From assembly GCA_964593865.1 (NCBI GenBank), contig CAZQKE010000131.1:1-17727 (forward strand): a DNA stretch of 17,727 bases. The letters are read 5' to 3'. Within the stretch, counting starts at the first letter, position 1; each line of letters opens with the position of its first letter. Below, one piece after another: positions 1 through 6,380 of this stretch. The notes beneath the pieces were generated by a model. It saw only the letters and a program-made list of their open reading frames with translations, was not told the origin of the DNA and made no database searches. This DNA comes from CAZQKE01 sp964593865. GTDB taxonomy: Bacteria; Chloroflexota; Anaerolineae; JAAYZQ01. The position numbers and the translations under genes were made by a program.

Positions 1-1299
1 GGCTTTCCCACCCACGTCAAACTCGCAGCCCAGGTGGACACGGTCATTGCCAACGGCGCCGAATGCGACCCCTTGCTCCAATGCGACCAGCGGCTCATGG
101 AGCACCACGCCGCCGAGATCGTGCGCGGCCTGGAGTTGGCCATGGCGGTCACCGGCGCGGAGCGGGGCATCCTGGCCCTCAAAGAGGAGTATGACGGGGC
201 GGTGGCCGCCCTGCGCCGGGCAATGGGCGACCGCCCGCACCTGCGCCTGCACCTGATGGAAAGCCGGTATCCCGCCGGCGACGAGTTCGTGCTGGTCTAC
301 GAAACGACCGGGCGACTGGTCCCGGAGAGCGGCCTGCCGCTGCACGTGGGCTGTCTGGTGCAGAACGTGCAGACCCTGTTCAACATCAACCGCGCCGCCG
401 AGGGTACGCCTGTGACCCACCGCCTGCTGACCGTAACCGGCGCCGTAGCCCGGCCTGTGACCCTGTGGGTGCCCATCGGCACCGCCATCGGCCGGGTGCT
501 GGCCTGGGCCGGGGGCGTGCAGCCGCCTCGCTGGTCGGGACGCACCCCCGCCGATTACGCCGTCGTCATCGGCGGGCCGATGATGGGCCGCCTGGCAAAA
601 AGCCTGGACGAGCCGGTGACGAAAACGACCAGCGGACTGCTGATCCTGCCCCGCGACAACCCGGTAGTGCGTTCCCTGAGCCGCTCGCGGACGGCCTGGG
701 TGCGACGGGGCATGTCCACCTGCGATCAGTGCCGCGATTGCACCGACCTGTGCCCGCGCCACCTGCTGGGCCACAGCCTCAAGCCCCACGAGGTGATGCG
801 GGCCATCAACTACGGCCTCACCCGTCCGGCGGACAAGGTGACGGCGGCGGTGCTTTGCTGCGAATGCCGCCTGTGCGAAGCCTATGCCTGCCCCCTGGGG
901 CTTTCGCCCATGGCCTATTACCAATCCATCAAAGCGGAACTGCGGGCGCAGGGCTGGGTCAACCGGGTGCACAAACGGGCCAACCTGACGGTCCATCCCA
1001 TGCGCGAATACCGCCTGGTCCCCACCAAGCGGCTCATCGCCCGCCTGGGCCTGGGCGACTGGGAAGAGCAGGTCTGCCCTTTGGATGAGGAGGAATACCA
1101 TCCGACGCAGGTGACGATCCCTTTGCGGCAGCACATCGGCGCGGCGGCCCAACCGGTGGTGGGCGTCGGCGACGTGGTGGCAGCAGGGGACCTGATCGCA
1201 GCAATGCCGGAGGATACGCTGGGAGCCAATGTCCACACCTCCATCGGTGGGCGGGTGACGATGGTGAGCAAAGAGATGATCACAATAGAGGTGCGGTAG
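1..1299 (+). CDS. pduS: PduS/RnfC-like iron-sulfur flavoprotein (5' partial)
   Basis: The frame is open from the first base and begins inside the conserved GFPTHVKL segment of the RnfC/PduS NADH- and FMN-binding region, so the true start lies upstream; the in-frame GTG at 34 is not the start. It continues with IANGAECDPLLQCDQ, a family hallmark. Two 4Fe-4S motifs follow: CxxCxxCxxxCP (cysteine codons 721, 730, 739, 751) and CxxCxxCxxxxCP (codons 856, 865, 874, 889). The C-terminal end is an SLBB/barrel-like segment. PduS proteins are cobalamin reductases or electron carriers of metabolosomes that move electrons from NADH via FMN and two clusters. The PduT-like shell protein three genes on is its known partner, which favours PduS over a membrane RnfC. 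Which acceptor it serves here is unknown. Only about 432 residues are visible. Confidence 0.9.
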   Translation, partial: GFPTHVKLAAQVDTVIANGAECDPLLQCDQRLMEHHAAEIVRGLELAMAVTGAERGILALKEEYDGAVAALRRAMGDRPHLRLHLMESRYPAGDEFVLVYETTGRLVPESGLPLHVGCLVQNVQTLFNINRAAEGTPVTHRLLTVTGAVARPVTLWVPIGTAIGRVLAWAGGVQPPRWSGRTPADYAVVIGGPMMGRLAKSLDEPVTKTTSGLLILPRDNPVVRSLSRSRTAWVRRGMSTCDQCRDCTDLCPRHLLGHSLKPHEVMRAINYGLTRPADKVTAAVLCCECRLCEAYACPLGLSPMAYYQSIKAELRAQGWVNRVHKRANLTVHPMREYRLVPTKRLIARLGLGDWEEQVCPLDEEEYHPTQVTIPLRQHIGAAAQPVVGVGDVVAAGDLIAAMPEDTLGANVHTSIGGRVTMVSKEMITIEVR

Positions 1300-1324
1300 T
1301 TATGTCATGCGGGGGCCGAGATAA

Positions 1325-1822
1325 ATGGGGATGAATGCTCTAACCAAAGCCGAATTCTTTACCACGACCCATCGTCTCACCGGGGAGGTACAGACAGGAG
1401 TGAACATGTTCAGCGACATGCTGAACGACAAATCGCAATCCTACCTGATGGTCTTCAACGTATATCTTTCCCATTTGCACAGAGCAGGCGAGATCGGAGC
1501 ATACGCACCTGTCGCCTATCTGACCAAGAAAAATATCGGCTTTGTCATCGTCCCCCGCAGCGAAGTACGGTCACCGGAACTGCATCGTTACACGGTGCAA
1601 CAGTACAACGCCCTGATCACATTGCCGGGTTTTGAAATCAGGGGGAGATTCGCCGGGCCACCCCGTTTTGATCTGCGGACCTTCTCACCGGCTACCCTGG
1701 ATACCTTTGTGATGATCGGAGAAGCCGAAGCACGGATTGTCTCCTCCCCGGAGATCGTCTTCCGCGGCGAGGTGATCTTGGTCAATCGGGCCAGGATAGA
1801 AAGCTTCTGCCTGAGTGAATAG
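1325..1822 (+). CDS. Uncharacterised 165-aa protein with two similar halves
   Basis: I do not recognise a named family with certainty. ATG at 1325 or 1331 both follow a G-rich stretch (about 1310-1315), so the start is uncertain by two codons. No signal peptide or membrane segment is seen. Residues about 14-80 and 103-161 look like two copies of one small mainly beta domain: each has a strand near RLTGEV or EIRGRF, a middle segment with SYLMVFNVYL or TFVMIGEAEA, and a closing hydrophobic strand followed by a charged end (IGFVIVPRSEV or GEVILVNRARIE). The layout resembles small DUF6812-like barrels, but this is a weak resemblance. It lies 25 bp after the PduS-like gene and 21 bp before the receiver-ATPase gene, so it is probably co-transcribed and could be an adaptor for one of them. 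Confidence 0.8.
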   Translation: MGMNALTKAEFFTTTHRLTGEVQTGVNMFSDMLNDKSQSYLMVFNVYLSHLHRAGEIGAYAPVAYLTKKNIGFVIVPRSEVRSPELHRYTVQQYNALITLPGFEIRGRFAGPPRFDLRTFSPATLDTFVMIGEAEARIVSSPEIVFRGEVILVNRARIESFCLSE

Positions 1823-1843
1823 GGGGCAGGGGGATAAAACACG

Positions 1844-2959
1844 ATGACGCGCATTCTGGTCATTGATGACGAAGTTGCTCTAACAGAGATCATGAGCCGT
1901 ATCCTGGGGGATGCCGGTTTTAAAGTCGAGACGGCCACATCCGGTCAGGAGGGGTTGCAAAAGGCCATAAGGACACAGCCCGACGCCGTGATCCTGGACG
2001 TGATGATGCCCGACATGGACGGGTATGAAGTGTGCCGACGCCTGCGCCACGACCCGCGCACCGCCCGCGCGAGCATCCTCATCACGACGGCACGCGGGCA
2101 GCCGGTGGACAAAACAATGTCACTGCAAGCAGGAGCCGACCTCTACCTGGCCAAGCCGGTGAAAAAAGATGTGCTGATCTCCCAGGTCCGACAAATGTTG
2201 GCCCAGAAGCCCTTCGGCGGTGCACCTTTAGGCCGCCAGATCGCGGTACTGCATCTGCAAAAAGGGAGCGGTGCCACGACACTGGCCGGTAACCTGGCTT
2301 CAAACCTGAGCCGATTGCCGGGCCGCCTGACCGTGATCGCCGACCTGGACTTCCAGGCGGGGCGGGTGAGCAAGTACTTGGGCATCGCTCCGGGACGGTC
2401 CTGGTTGGAAGCCCCGACCCTCGGCGAAGATGAAGTGATCGCCCATCTGGTGCATTTGGAAAGCGGCCTGTTTGTTCTTCCGGCGCCAACGTTGGATGAA
2501 GTCAGCCGCCCTGACCCCCAGGTCGTCGGTCACCTGTTGCAACTGCTCCGTCGGTGGTTTGATTTTGTCGTGGTGGACACACCGCGCGATATGGGCAAAT
2601 TGGCCGTGCCGGTGATGCGACTATCGTGGTTGATTCTGCTGTTGCTCACGCCGGACCCGGCATCGCTGAAAGCCGCCCGTGCCGGCCTGACGGCCTTGTA
2701 CCGCCTGGGAGCATCTTCGCTCCAAATATGGCCGGTGCTCAACAAGGTGGGCACACAACCCCATGCATTTGCCCGGCAGGTGGAAAAAACGACCGGCTTG
2801 CCCGTCGCAGCCATGTTACCCTGGTCCCCCCAAGAATGCCTGGAGGCCGAGGAGAAGGGACGCCCGTTGATCCTGGACGTGCCCGACTCACCAATCGGCA
2901 AAGCCATCCAAGCACTGGGACAGCGCGTGGTGCGGGCCAGCCTCAGCACGTCAGCATGA
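1844..2959 (+). CDS. Receiver domain fused to a CpaE/MinD/ParA-like ATPase
   Basis: Residues 1-120 form a complete receiver domain: acidic pair D8/D9, phospho-acceptor D52 in VILDVMMPDMDG, T81, and K104 in LAKP. Residues about 131-360 form a MinD/ParA-fold domain with a P-loop at 139-146 (QKGSGATT), a Walker A' region around ADLDFQ (168-170) and a Walker B-like VVVDTPRD (242-249). Against the usual KGGVGKTT, the signature lysine is glutamine and the P-loop lysine is alanine; alanine there is common in CpaE proteins. CpaE-like proteins place pilus machinery at a site in the cell, and the related McdA positions carboxysomes. No pilus genes are nearby, and the gene sits 16 bp before a shell protein gene, so a role in placing the microcompartment is inferred. 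ATG 1844 follows a G-rich ribosome-binding site. Confidence 0.88.
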   Translation: MTRILVIDDEVALTEIMSRILGDAGFKVETATSGQEGLQKAIRTQPDAVILDVMMPDMDGYEVCRRLRHDPRTARASILITTARGQPVDKTMSLQAGADLYLAKPVKKDVLISQVRQMLAQKPFGGAPLGRQIAVLHLQKGSGATTLAGNLASNLSRLPGRLTVIADLDFQAGRVSKYLGIAPGRSWLEAPTLGEDEVIAHLVHLESGLFVLPAPTLDEVSRPDPQVVGHLLQLLRRWFDFVVVDTPRDMGKLAVPVMRLSWLILLLLTPDPASLKAARAGLTALYRLGASSLQIWPVLNKVGTQPHAFARQVEKTTGLPVAAMLPWSPQECLEAEEKGRPLILDVPDSPIGKAIQALGQRVVRASLSTSA

Positions 2960-2975
2960 CGAGGGGAGCCACCTA

Positions 2976-3527
2976 ATGACGGAACCGGCCATCGCCTTGA
3001 TCGAAACGAACAGCATCGCCGCCGGGATCCTGGTCGGCGACGCCATGGTCAAAAAGGCAGAGGTGGAGCTGCTGGAAGCGCGGTCCATCTGCCCCGGCAA
3101 ATACATGGTCCTCATCGGCGGAGAAGTGGGGCCGGTGCGCGAATCGTACCAAACGGGGATCGCCACCGCCGCCGATACGCTGGTAGACCGGCTCTTTTTG
3201 CCCAACGTGGACCGCTCCATCTTTCCTGCGCTGATGAGCGCCACACCGCCCAGAGGCGACGAAGCCCTGGGCATCATCGAAACGGTCACGGCGGCGGTCT
3301 GCATCGTCGCCGCCGACGCCGCCGCCAAAGCGACCGACATCCAACTGCTGGAAATCCGCCTGGCGAACGGCTTGGGGGGCAAAAGCTTCGTCCTGTTGGA
3401 AGGAACCGTCGCCGATGTAGAAGCCGCCGTCGCCGCCGGGGTCGAACCGGTCAAGCAAGAGGGCCTGCTCATCCGCCAGGTTGTCATTCCGCAGCTCCAT
3501 GAGCAAATGCGGGCCAAGATTTTGTGA
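2976..3527 (+). CDS. pduT: PduT-like tandem-BMC-domain trimeric shell protein
   Basis: The 183-aa protein contains two BMC domains, about residues 4-88 and 92-180, the usual length for PduT (about 184). Domain 1 has the conserved AIALIETNSIAAG start and ICPGKY motif. C39 in that motif matches the cysteine that, one per subunit, ligates the 4Fe-4S cluster at the central pore of the PduT trimer. Domain 2 begins ALGIIETV and ends IPQLHEQM, close to PduT. Such trimers are facets of the polyhedral shell and are proposed to carry electrons across it to PduS, whose homologue is encoded upstream. ATG 2976 follows GAGGGGAG at a good distance. The family call is strong. Presence of the cluster is inferred from the cysteine. 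Confidence 0.93.
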   Translation: MTEPAIALIETNSIAAGILVGDAMVKKAEVELLEARSICPGKYMVLIGGEVGPVRESYQTGIATAADTLVDRLFLPNVDRSIFPALMSATPPRGDEALGIIETVTAAVCIVAADAAAKATDIQLLEIRLANGLGGKSFVLLEGTVADVEAAVAAGVEPVKQEGLLIRQVVIPQLHEQMRAKIL

Positions 3528-3559
3528 GAGGTGTCAAAATCGGCAAGGGAGAGAAGGAA

Positions 3560-3811
3560 ATGGTACAGGCAATAACCATTGAAGAGGAAACGATCCGTGA
3601 AGGGGTATTTATACCCCAAGACCTGCTCACAAAGTACACATCTATCGAGATCAAGATCACCGCCGGTCATGTGACAATTACGAATCCCCAGAAGCGATCA
3701 TGGGCAGAAATACGTCGCGACATTGATCGGAGGCGCGAAGCCCTAAAAGCCAAGCACGGGCTATTTCCAGACAGCACTCCCTTGATCCGTGAGGACCGCG
3801 ACAGTCGATGA
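3560..3811 (+). CDS. VapB-like antitoxin
   Basis: An 83-residue protein read from ATG 3560, chosen because GAGAAGGA sits just upstream; an earlier in-frame start overlapping the PduT-like gene has no such site. The N-terminal half is beta-rich (REGVFIPQDLL, then IEIKITAGHVTITNP), resembling small AbrB-like antitoxins. The C-terminal half is charged and helical and ends in DSTPLIREDRD, the sort of tail that wraps the toxin. It overlaps the PIN-domain toxin gene by ATGA, the classic antitoxin-first order. Its base composition looks less GC-rich than the shell genes around it, consistent with a later arrival. It is expected to bind DNA and autoregulate with the toxin, but no operator was identified. 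Confidence 0.75.
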   Translation: MVQAITIEEETIREGVFIPQDLLTKYTSIEIKITAGHVTITNPQKRSWAEIRRDIDRRREALKAKHGLFPDSTPLIREDRDSR

Positions 3812-4248
3812 AATGGTTAGTCCCAGATGCCAGTGTCGCCATCAAATGGTTCGTGCCAGAGCACGACAGCGATCAGGCACTCTTGATTTTAGACGAATAT
3901 GACAGCGGCCTCTACCGGTTCGTCGCACCCGAACTGCTTGTGAGTGAAATAGGGAACATCTTGTGGAAAAAACGCGATCTCGTTGACAAGGAGAGCGGTA
4001 CAGCGATCATCAGGAACCTGCTAGAGTGGGATATAGCACTTGTACCCTCTACACGGATCATCACCGCAGCGTACCGGCTGGCGTGGCGGTATGAGCGAAC
4101 TGTGTACGATTCTATGTACCTGGCCACCGCCCAGCTCTACCGCTGTGACATGGTAACGGCAGATGAACGGCTTACAACGCCGTCCGAGAGCGGTTGCCCT
4201 TTGTCAAACTGCTCCGGCATTGGACATAGCGTACGCAACACGGGGTAA
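3808..4248 (+). CDS. vapC: VapC-like PIN-domain toxin with frameshifted C-terminus
   Basis: PIN-domain ribonuclease of the VapC type; family members cleave tRNA or rRNA using metal bound by four acidic residues. All four are visible: D7 (VPDASVAIKWF), E47 (VSEIGNIL), D101 (YDSMYLATA) and D119 (TADERL). After L122 the frame gives an unusual Ser/Gly/Cys-rich tail ending at 4248. Adding one base after 4173 instead gives YNAVRERLPFVKLLRHWT and a stop at 4227-4229, which is the normal family ending. So the gene carries a one-base loss relative to its ancestor, or the sequence has an error there. The missing segment is the last strand and helix of the fold, so activity may be reduced or absent. The gene overlaps the antitoxin by ATGA and ends 4 bp before the first pentamer gene. 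Confidence 0.85.
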   Translation: MKWLVPDASVAIKWFVPEHDSDQALLILDEYDSGLYRFVAPELLVSEIGNILWKKRDLVDKESGTAIIRNLLEWDIALVPSTRIITAAYRLAWRYERTVYDSMYLATAQLYRCDMVTADERLTTPSESGCPLSNCSGIGHSVRNTG

Positions 4249-4252
4249 AACC

Positions 4253-4522
4253 ATGCAATTCGCCCGCGTCATCGGCACATTGGTTGCCACGCAAAAAGTG
4301 GAAGGACTGGAAGGCGTCAAATTCCTGGTCATCCAGCCGTTGGACAAGCATCGCCAACCGGTCGGCGAACCGATCATCGCCGCCGACGGCACGGCCCAGG
4401 CCGGGCCGGGGGAGCTGGTGTTCTACATCAGTAGCCGCGAAGCAGCCCTGGCCTTGCCCCAATGGTTCGTGCCGGTGGACCACGCCATCACCGGCATTGT
4501 AGACGAAGTGGATATTGCCTGA
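4253..4522 (+). CDS. EutN/CcmL-family BMC pentameric vertex protein 1
   Basis: An 89-aa protein of the EutN/CcmL/PduN family, which forms pentamers that close the vertices of the shell. Visible family features are the N-terminal FARVIGTLVATQK strand, the KFLVIQPLD strand, a GPGELVFYISS loop in place of the common GxGexV, and the C-terminal HAITGIVDEVDI. Start ATG 4253 matches the family N-terminus; a longer in-frame start at 4163 would add 30 residues lying inside the toxin gene and is rejected. The VapBC cassette lies directly upstream. The last 17 bases of the gene are the left copy of a direct repeat whose right copy ends the antitoxin gene at 5069. A second pentamer gene at 5069 makes a mixed or alternative vertex possible. 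Confidence 0.9.
   Translation: MQFARVIGTLVATQKVEGLEGVKFLVIQPLDKHRQPVGEPIIAADGTAQAGPGELVFYISSREAALALPQWFVPVDHAITGIVDEVDIA
4506..4522 (+). repeat. 17-bp direct repeat, left copy
   Basis: The sequence AAGTGGATATTGCCTGA is identical to 5053-5069; the flanking bases differ on both sides. It encodes the end and stop of the first pentamer gene and bounds the BrnT/antitoxin cassette on its left. Confidence 0.9.
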
Positions 4523-4525
4523 GCC

Positions 4526-4810
4526 ATGAGCCTTCGATTCCAATGGGACACGCACAAAGCAGCACAGAACGCCAGGAAGCACCATGTTACCTTTGAAGAG
4601 GCAGCTACGGTCTTTGGGGATCCATTGGCCTGGATCTTTGACGATGAGGACCATTCGGAGCAGGAGCACAGAGAACTGATTATCGGTCACTCAAATCGCA
4701 ATCGGCTCCTGATCGTCTCGTTTACCGAGCGAGAAAGAACAATTCGAATTATCAGTGCACGGAAGGCGAACCGCCAGGAACGCAAGGATTATGAAAATGC
4801 AAGATGGTGA
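4526..4810 (+). CDS. brnT: BrnT-family ribonuclease toxin
   Basis: A 94-aa protein of normal BrnT length. It has the family pattern FQWDTHKAAQNARKHHVTFEEA, here residues 5-26, then VFGDPLAWIFDDEDHSE (about 29-45), LLIVSFTER (61-69) and the C-terminal RIISARKANRQERKDYE (74-90) carrying the conserved charged residues. BrnT folds like RelE and is an endoribonuclease neutralised by the antitoxin encoded after it. The gene starts 3 bp after the pentamer-1 stop and overlaps the antitoxin by 20 bp if that starts at 4791. Toxin-first order is typical of brnTA. It splits two shell genes and belongs to the inserted 547-bp segment 4523-5069. Confidence 0.88.
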   Translation: MSLRFQWDTHKAAQNARKHHVTFEEAATVFGDPLAWIFDDEDHSEQEHRELIIGHSNRNRLLIVSFTERERTIRIISARKANRQERKDYENARW

Positions 4811-5069
4811 CGTAGTACAGGAAATAGATGATTTGCGCGAACACTACCACTTTGATTACAATAAGGCCAAGCCGAACCGCTTTGCCGACCAATTCAGCGA
4901 AGAGACGATCGCCATTGTGCTGGACCCTGACGTGGCAGCGGTATTCACAACACCGGAAGCGGCCAATCAGGCACTGCGTGCATTGATCGCCGCTTTGAGA
5001 AGCATGACCGGACTACCCGGCCTGTTGGAGAAACCGGAAACCAAAACAGCGCAAGTGGATATTGCCTGA
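4791..5069 (+). CDS. BrnA-like antitoxin of the brnT module
   Basis: Read from ATG 4791 (92 aa); ATG 4797 is an alternative two codons on. The middle segment has YHFDYNKAKPNRFADQF, seen in many small antitoxins, then TIAIVLDPDVAAVF, a probable ribbon strand and helix, and ANQALRALIAAL. Position just after brnT and size support the antitoxin role. Classic BrnA sequence features are not all clear, so the exact subfamily is unsure. Its last five residues and stop, including VDIA, are encoded by the right copy of the 17-bp repeat and are the same as the end of pentamer 1. The C-terminus thus appears to be borrowed from the shell gene it landed beside. It overlaps the second pentamer gene by one base (TGATG). 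Confidence 0.72.
   Translation: MKMQDGDVVQEIDDLREHYHFDYNKAKPNRFADQFSEETIAIVLDPDVAAVFTTPEAANQALRALIAALRSMTGLPGLLEKPETKTAQVDIA
5053..5069 (+). repeat. 17-bp direct repeat, right copy
   Basis: Identical to 4506-4522. It supplies the last codons and stop of the antitoxin gene, and its final A is the first base of the second pentamer start codon. Confidence 0.9.
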
Positions 5070-5362
5070 TGTATATCGGACGGGTCAGTGGGACGGTGGT
5101 CGCCACCATCAAAAACGAACTGTATCGGGGCCACAAGTTGCTGGTCGTGGACAAACTGGATCTGCACGGTCGGCCTACGACCAAATACGATATTGCCGTG
5201 GACATGGTCCAGGCCGGGGTAGGCGACGTGGTCTTGGTCCTGGATGAGGGCAACTCGGCACGGCAGATCGTGGGCAGGGAGCCGGACGGGGCCATCCGCG
5301 CGGTCATCGTCGGCATTGTGGACCAGGTGGAACTGGCGGAGGGGGGCGACTTTGCTCTTTGA
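5069..5362 (+). CDS. EutN/CcmL-family BMC pentameric vertex protein 2
   Basis: A 97-aa pentamer protein. It starts MYIGRVSGTVVATIKNE, has the strand HKLLVVDKLD, then AVDMVQAGVGDVVLVLDEGNSAR and closes VIVGIVDQVEL, all typical of CcmL/EutN. It keeps the AGVGDVV loop better than pentamer 1. ATG 5069 shares its A with the stop of the preceding antitoxin (TGATG). Before the BrnT cassette arrived the same overlap would have been with the pentamer-1 stop. The 3' end overlaps the following MetE-like gene, whose ribosome-binding site (GGAGGGGGGCGAC, about 5338-5350) lies inside it, so the two are probably translationally coupled. Confidence 0.92.
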   Translation: MYIGRVSGTVVATIKNELYRGHKLLVVDKLDLHGRPTTKYDIAVDMVQAGVGDVVLVLDEGNSARQIVGREPDGAIRAVIVGIVDQVELAEGGDFAL

Positions 5363-6377
5363 AGCCAACCTGCGGACGACGGCCATGGGCATCCTGCCCC
5401 ACACCGACGTGGAAGCCGCCCTGGACCTGGCCTTGAGCGTGGACATCCCCTTCTGGCCGCAGCTGCCCAAAGTCAGCTTCTACGAGGACATGTACGCCCA
5501 GGCATCGGAGGGCTTTCCCGGCATCCGCCTGGACCTGGAGAACGAACGGGTGCTCTTTGACACGGCGCGTTTCTACGATGAACTGCTGACCTACGCCGAA
5601 GCCAGCCAGGACCCGGCCTTTTTCACCCTATCACCCACCTACTCAACCGTCTACCATCGCTTCCTGGAGCTGGACCTGAGCGACCGGATCGCCATTCGGG
5701 GGCAGGTCATCGGCCCCATCAGCTTCGGCCTCAAGATCGCCGACGAAAATCGCAAGCCGATCATTTACAACGAAGACATCAAAGCCATCCTGCTGGAATT
5801 CCTGGCAGGCAAGATCAACCGGCAGCTGGCCGAGATGCAGGCCGTCCACCCTCGCGCCTTTGTCTGGCTGGACGATCCGGGGTTGGAGTTCATCTTTTCC
5901 AGCCTGTCCGGTTACACCGACCTGATGGCCCGCGCCGACCTGGCCGAATTCCTGCACAGCCTCCGGGGCTGGAAAGGACTGCACCTGTGCGGCAACCCCG
6001 ACTGGCACTTTTTGTTGGACGCCGACCTGGACCTGCTCTCCTTCGACACTTACGGCCAGGGGACGGTGTTCAGCCGCTACGCCGAAGCGGTGATCCGCTT
6101 CCTGGAGCGGGGCGGCGTGATCAGTTGGGGCATCGTGCCCACCCTGACCGACACCCTATCCAAAGAGAACGTCGCGGGGTTGGTCGCCCGCCTGGAGGAT
6201 CTGTGGGACCATCTGGTCGCCCAGGGCGCGGACCGGGAGCGGATCTTGCGTCAGGGAATGCTGGCCCCGGCCACCTGCTGCCTGGTCAACCGTGACGGCA
6301 CCGAAACGGTGGAACGGGCCTTTGCCCTGGTCCGGGCAGTGTCGGAGACGCTACGCGAGCGGTACAGGTTGTATTGA
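5352..6377 (+). CDS. MetE/UroD-superfamily zinc methyltransferase-like protein
   Basis: A 341-aa single-domain protein like the catalytic barrel of cobalamin-independent methionine synthase. Features: AMGILPHTDVEAAL (11-24), IRGQVIGPISFGL (115-127), a DEP-like LDDP (173-176), the zinc-ligand pair H211/C213 in LHLCGNPDW, and C309/C310 in PATCCLVNRDGTETVERAF. These match the His-x-Cys and late-Cys zinc site that activates a thiol. I chose TTG 5352 because it gives the family-like N-terminus and follows a strong purine-rich site; no ATG is suitably placed, the next being codon 12. It overlaps pentamer 2 by 11 bp and precedes the aldolase by 3 bp. A methyl or thiol transfer step linked to the compartment is inferred; the substrate is unknown. 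MetE length is about 750, so this is not full MetE. Confidence 0.82.
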   Translation: MLFEANLRTTAMGILPHTDVEAALDLALSVDIPFWPQLPKVSFYEDMYAQASEGFPGIRLDLENERVLFDTARFYDELLTYAEASQDPAFFTLSPTYSTVYHRFLELDLSDRIAIRGQVIGPISFGLKIADENRKPIIYNEDIKAILLEFLAGKINRQLAEMQAVHPRAFVWLDDPGLEFIFSSLSGYTDLMARADLAEFLHSLRGWKGLHLCGNPDWHFLLDADLDLLSFDTYGQGTVFSRYAEAVIRFLERGGVISWGIVPTLTDTLSKENVAGLVARLEDLWDHLVAQGADRERILRQGMLAPATCCLVNRDGTETVERAFALVRAVSETLRERYRLY

Positions 6378-6380
6378 GCC

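Noticed and set aside
34..36. GTG as the start of the PduS-like gene
   Set aside because: The frame is open before it and encodes the conserved GFPTHVKL segment, so the gene starts outside the window.
4163..4252. Longer start for pentamer 1
   Set aside because: The added 30 residues lie in the toxin gene, are not family-like, and ATG 4253 gives the normal N-terminus.
3505..4252. Direct repeats at the ends of the VapBC-like cassette, as for the BrnT one
   Set aside because: I compared the two junctions and saw only short, imperfect likeness, not enough to claim a duplication.
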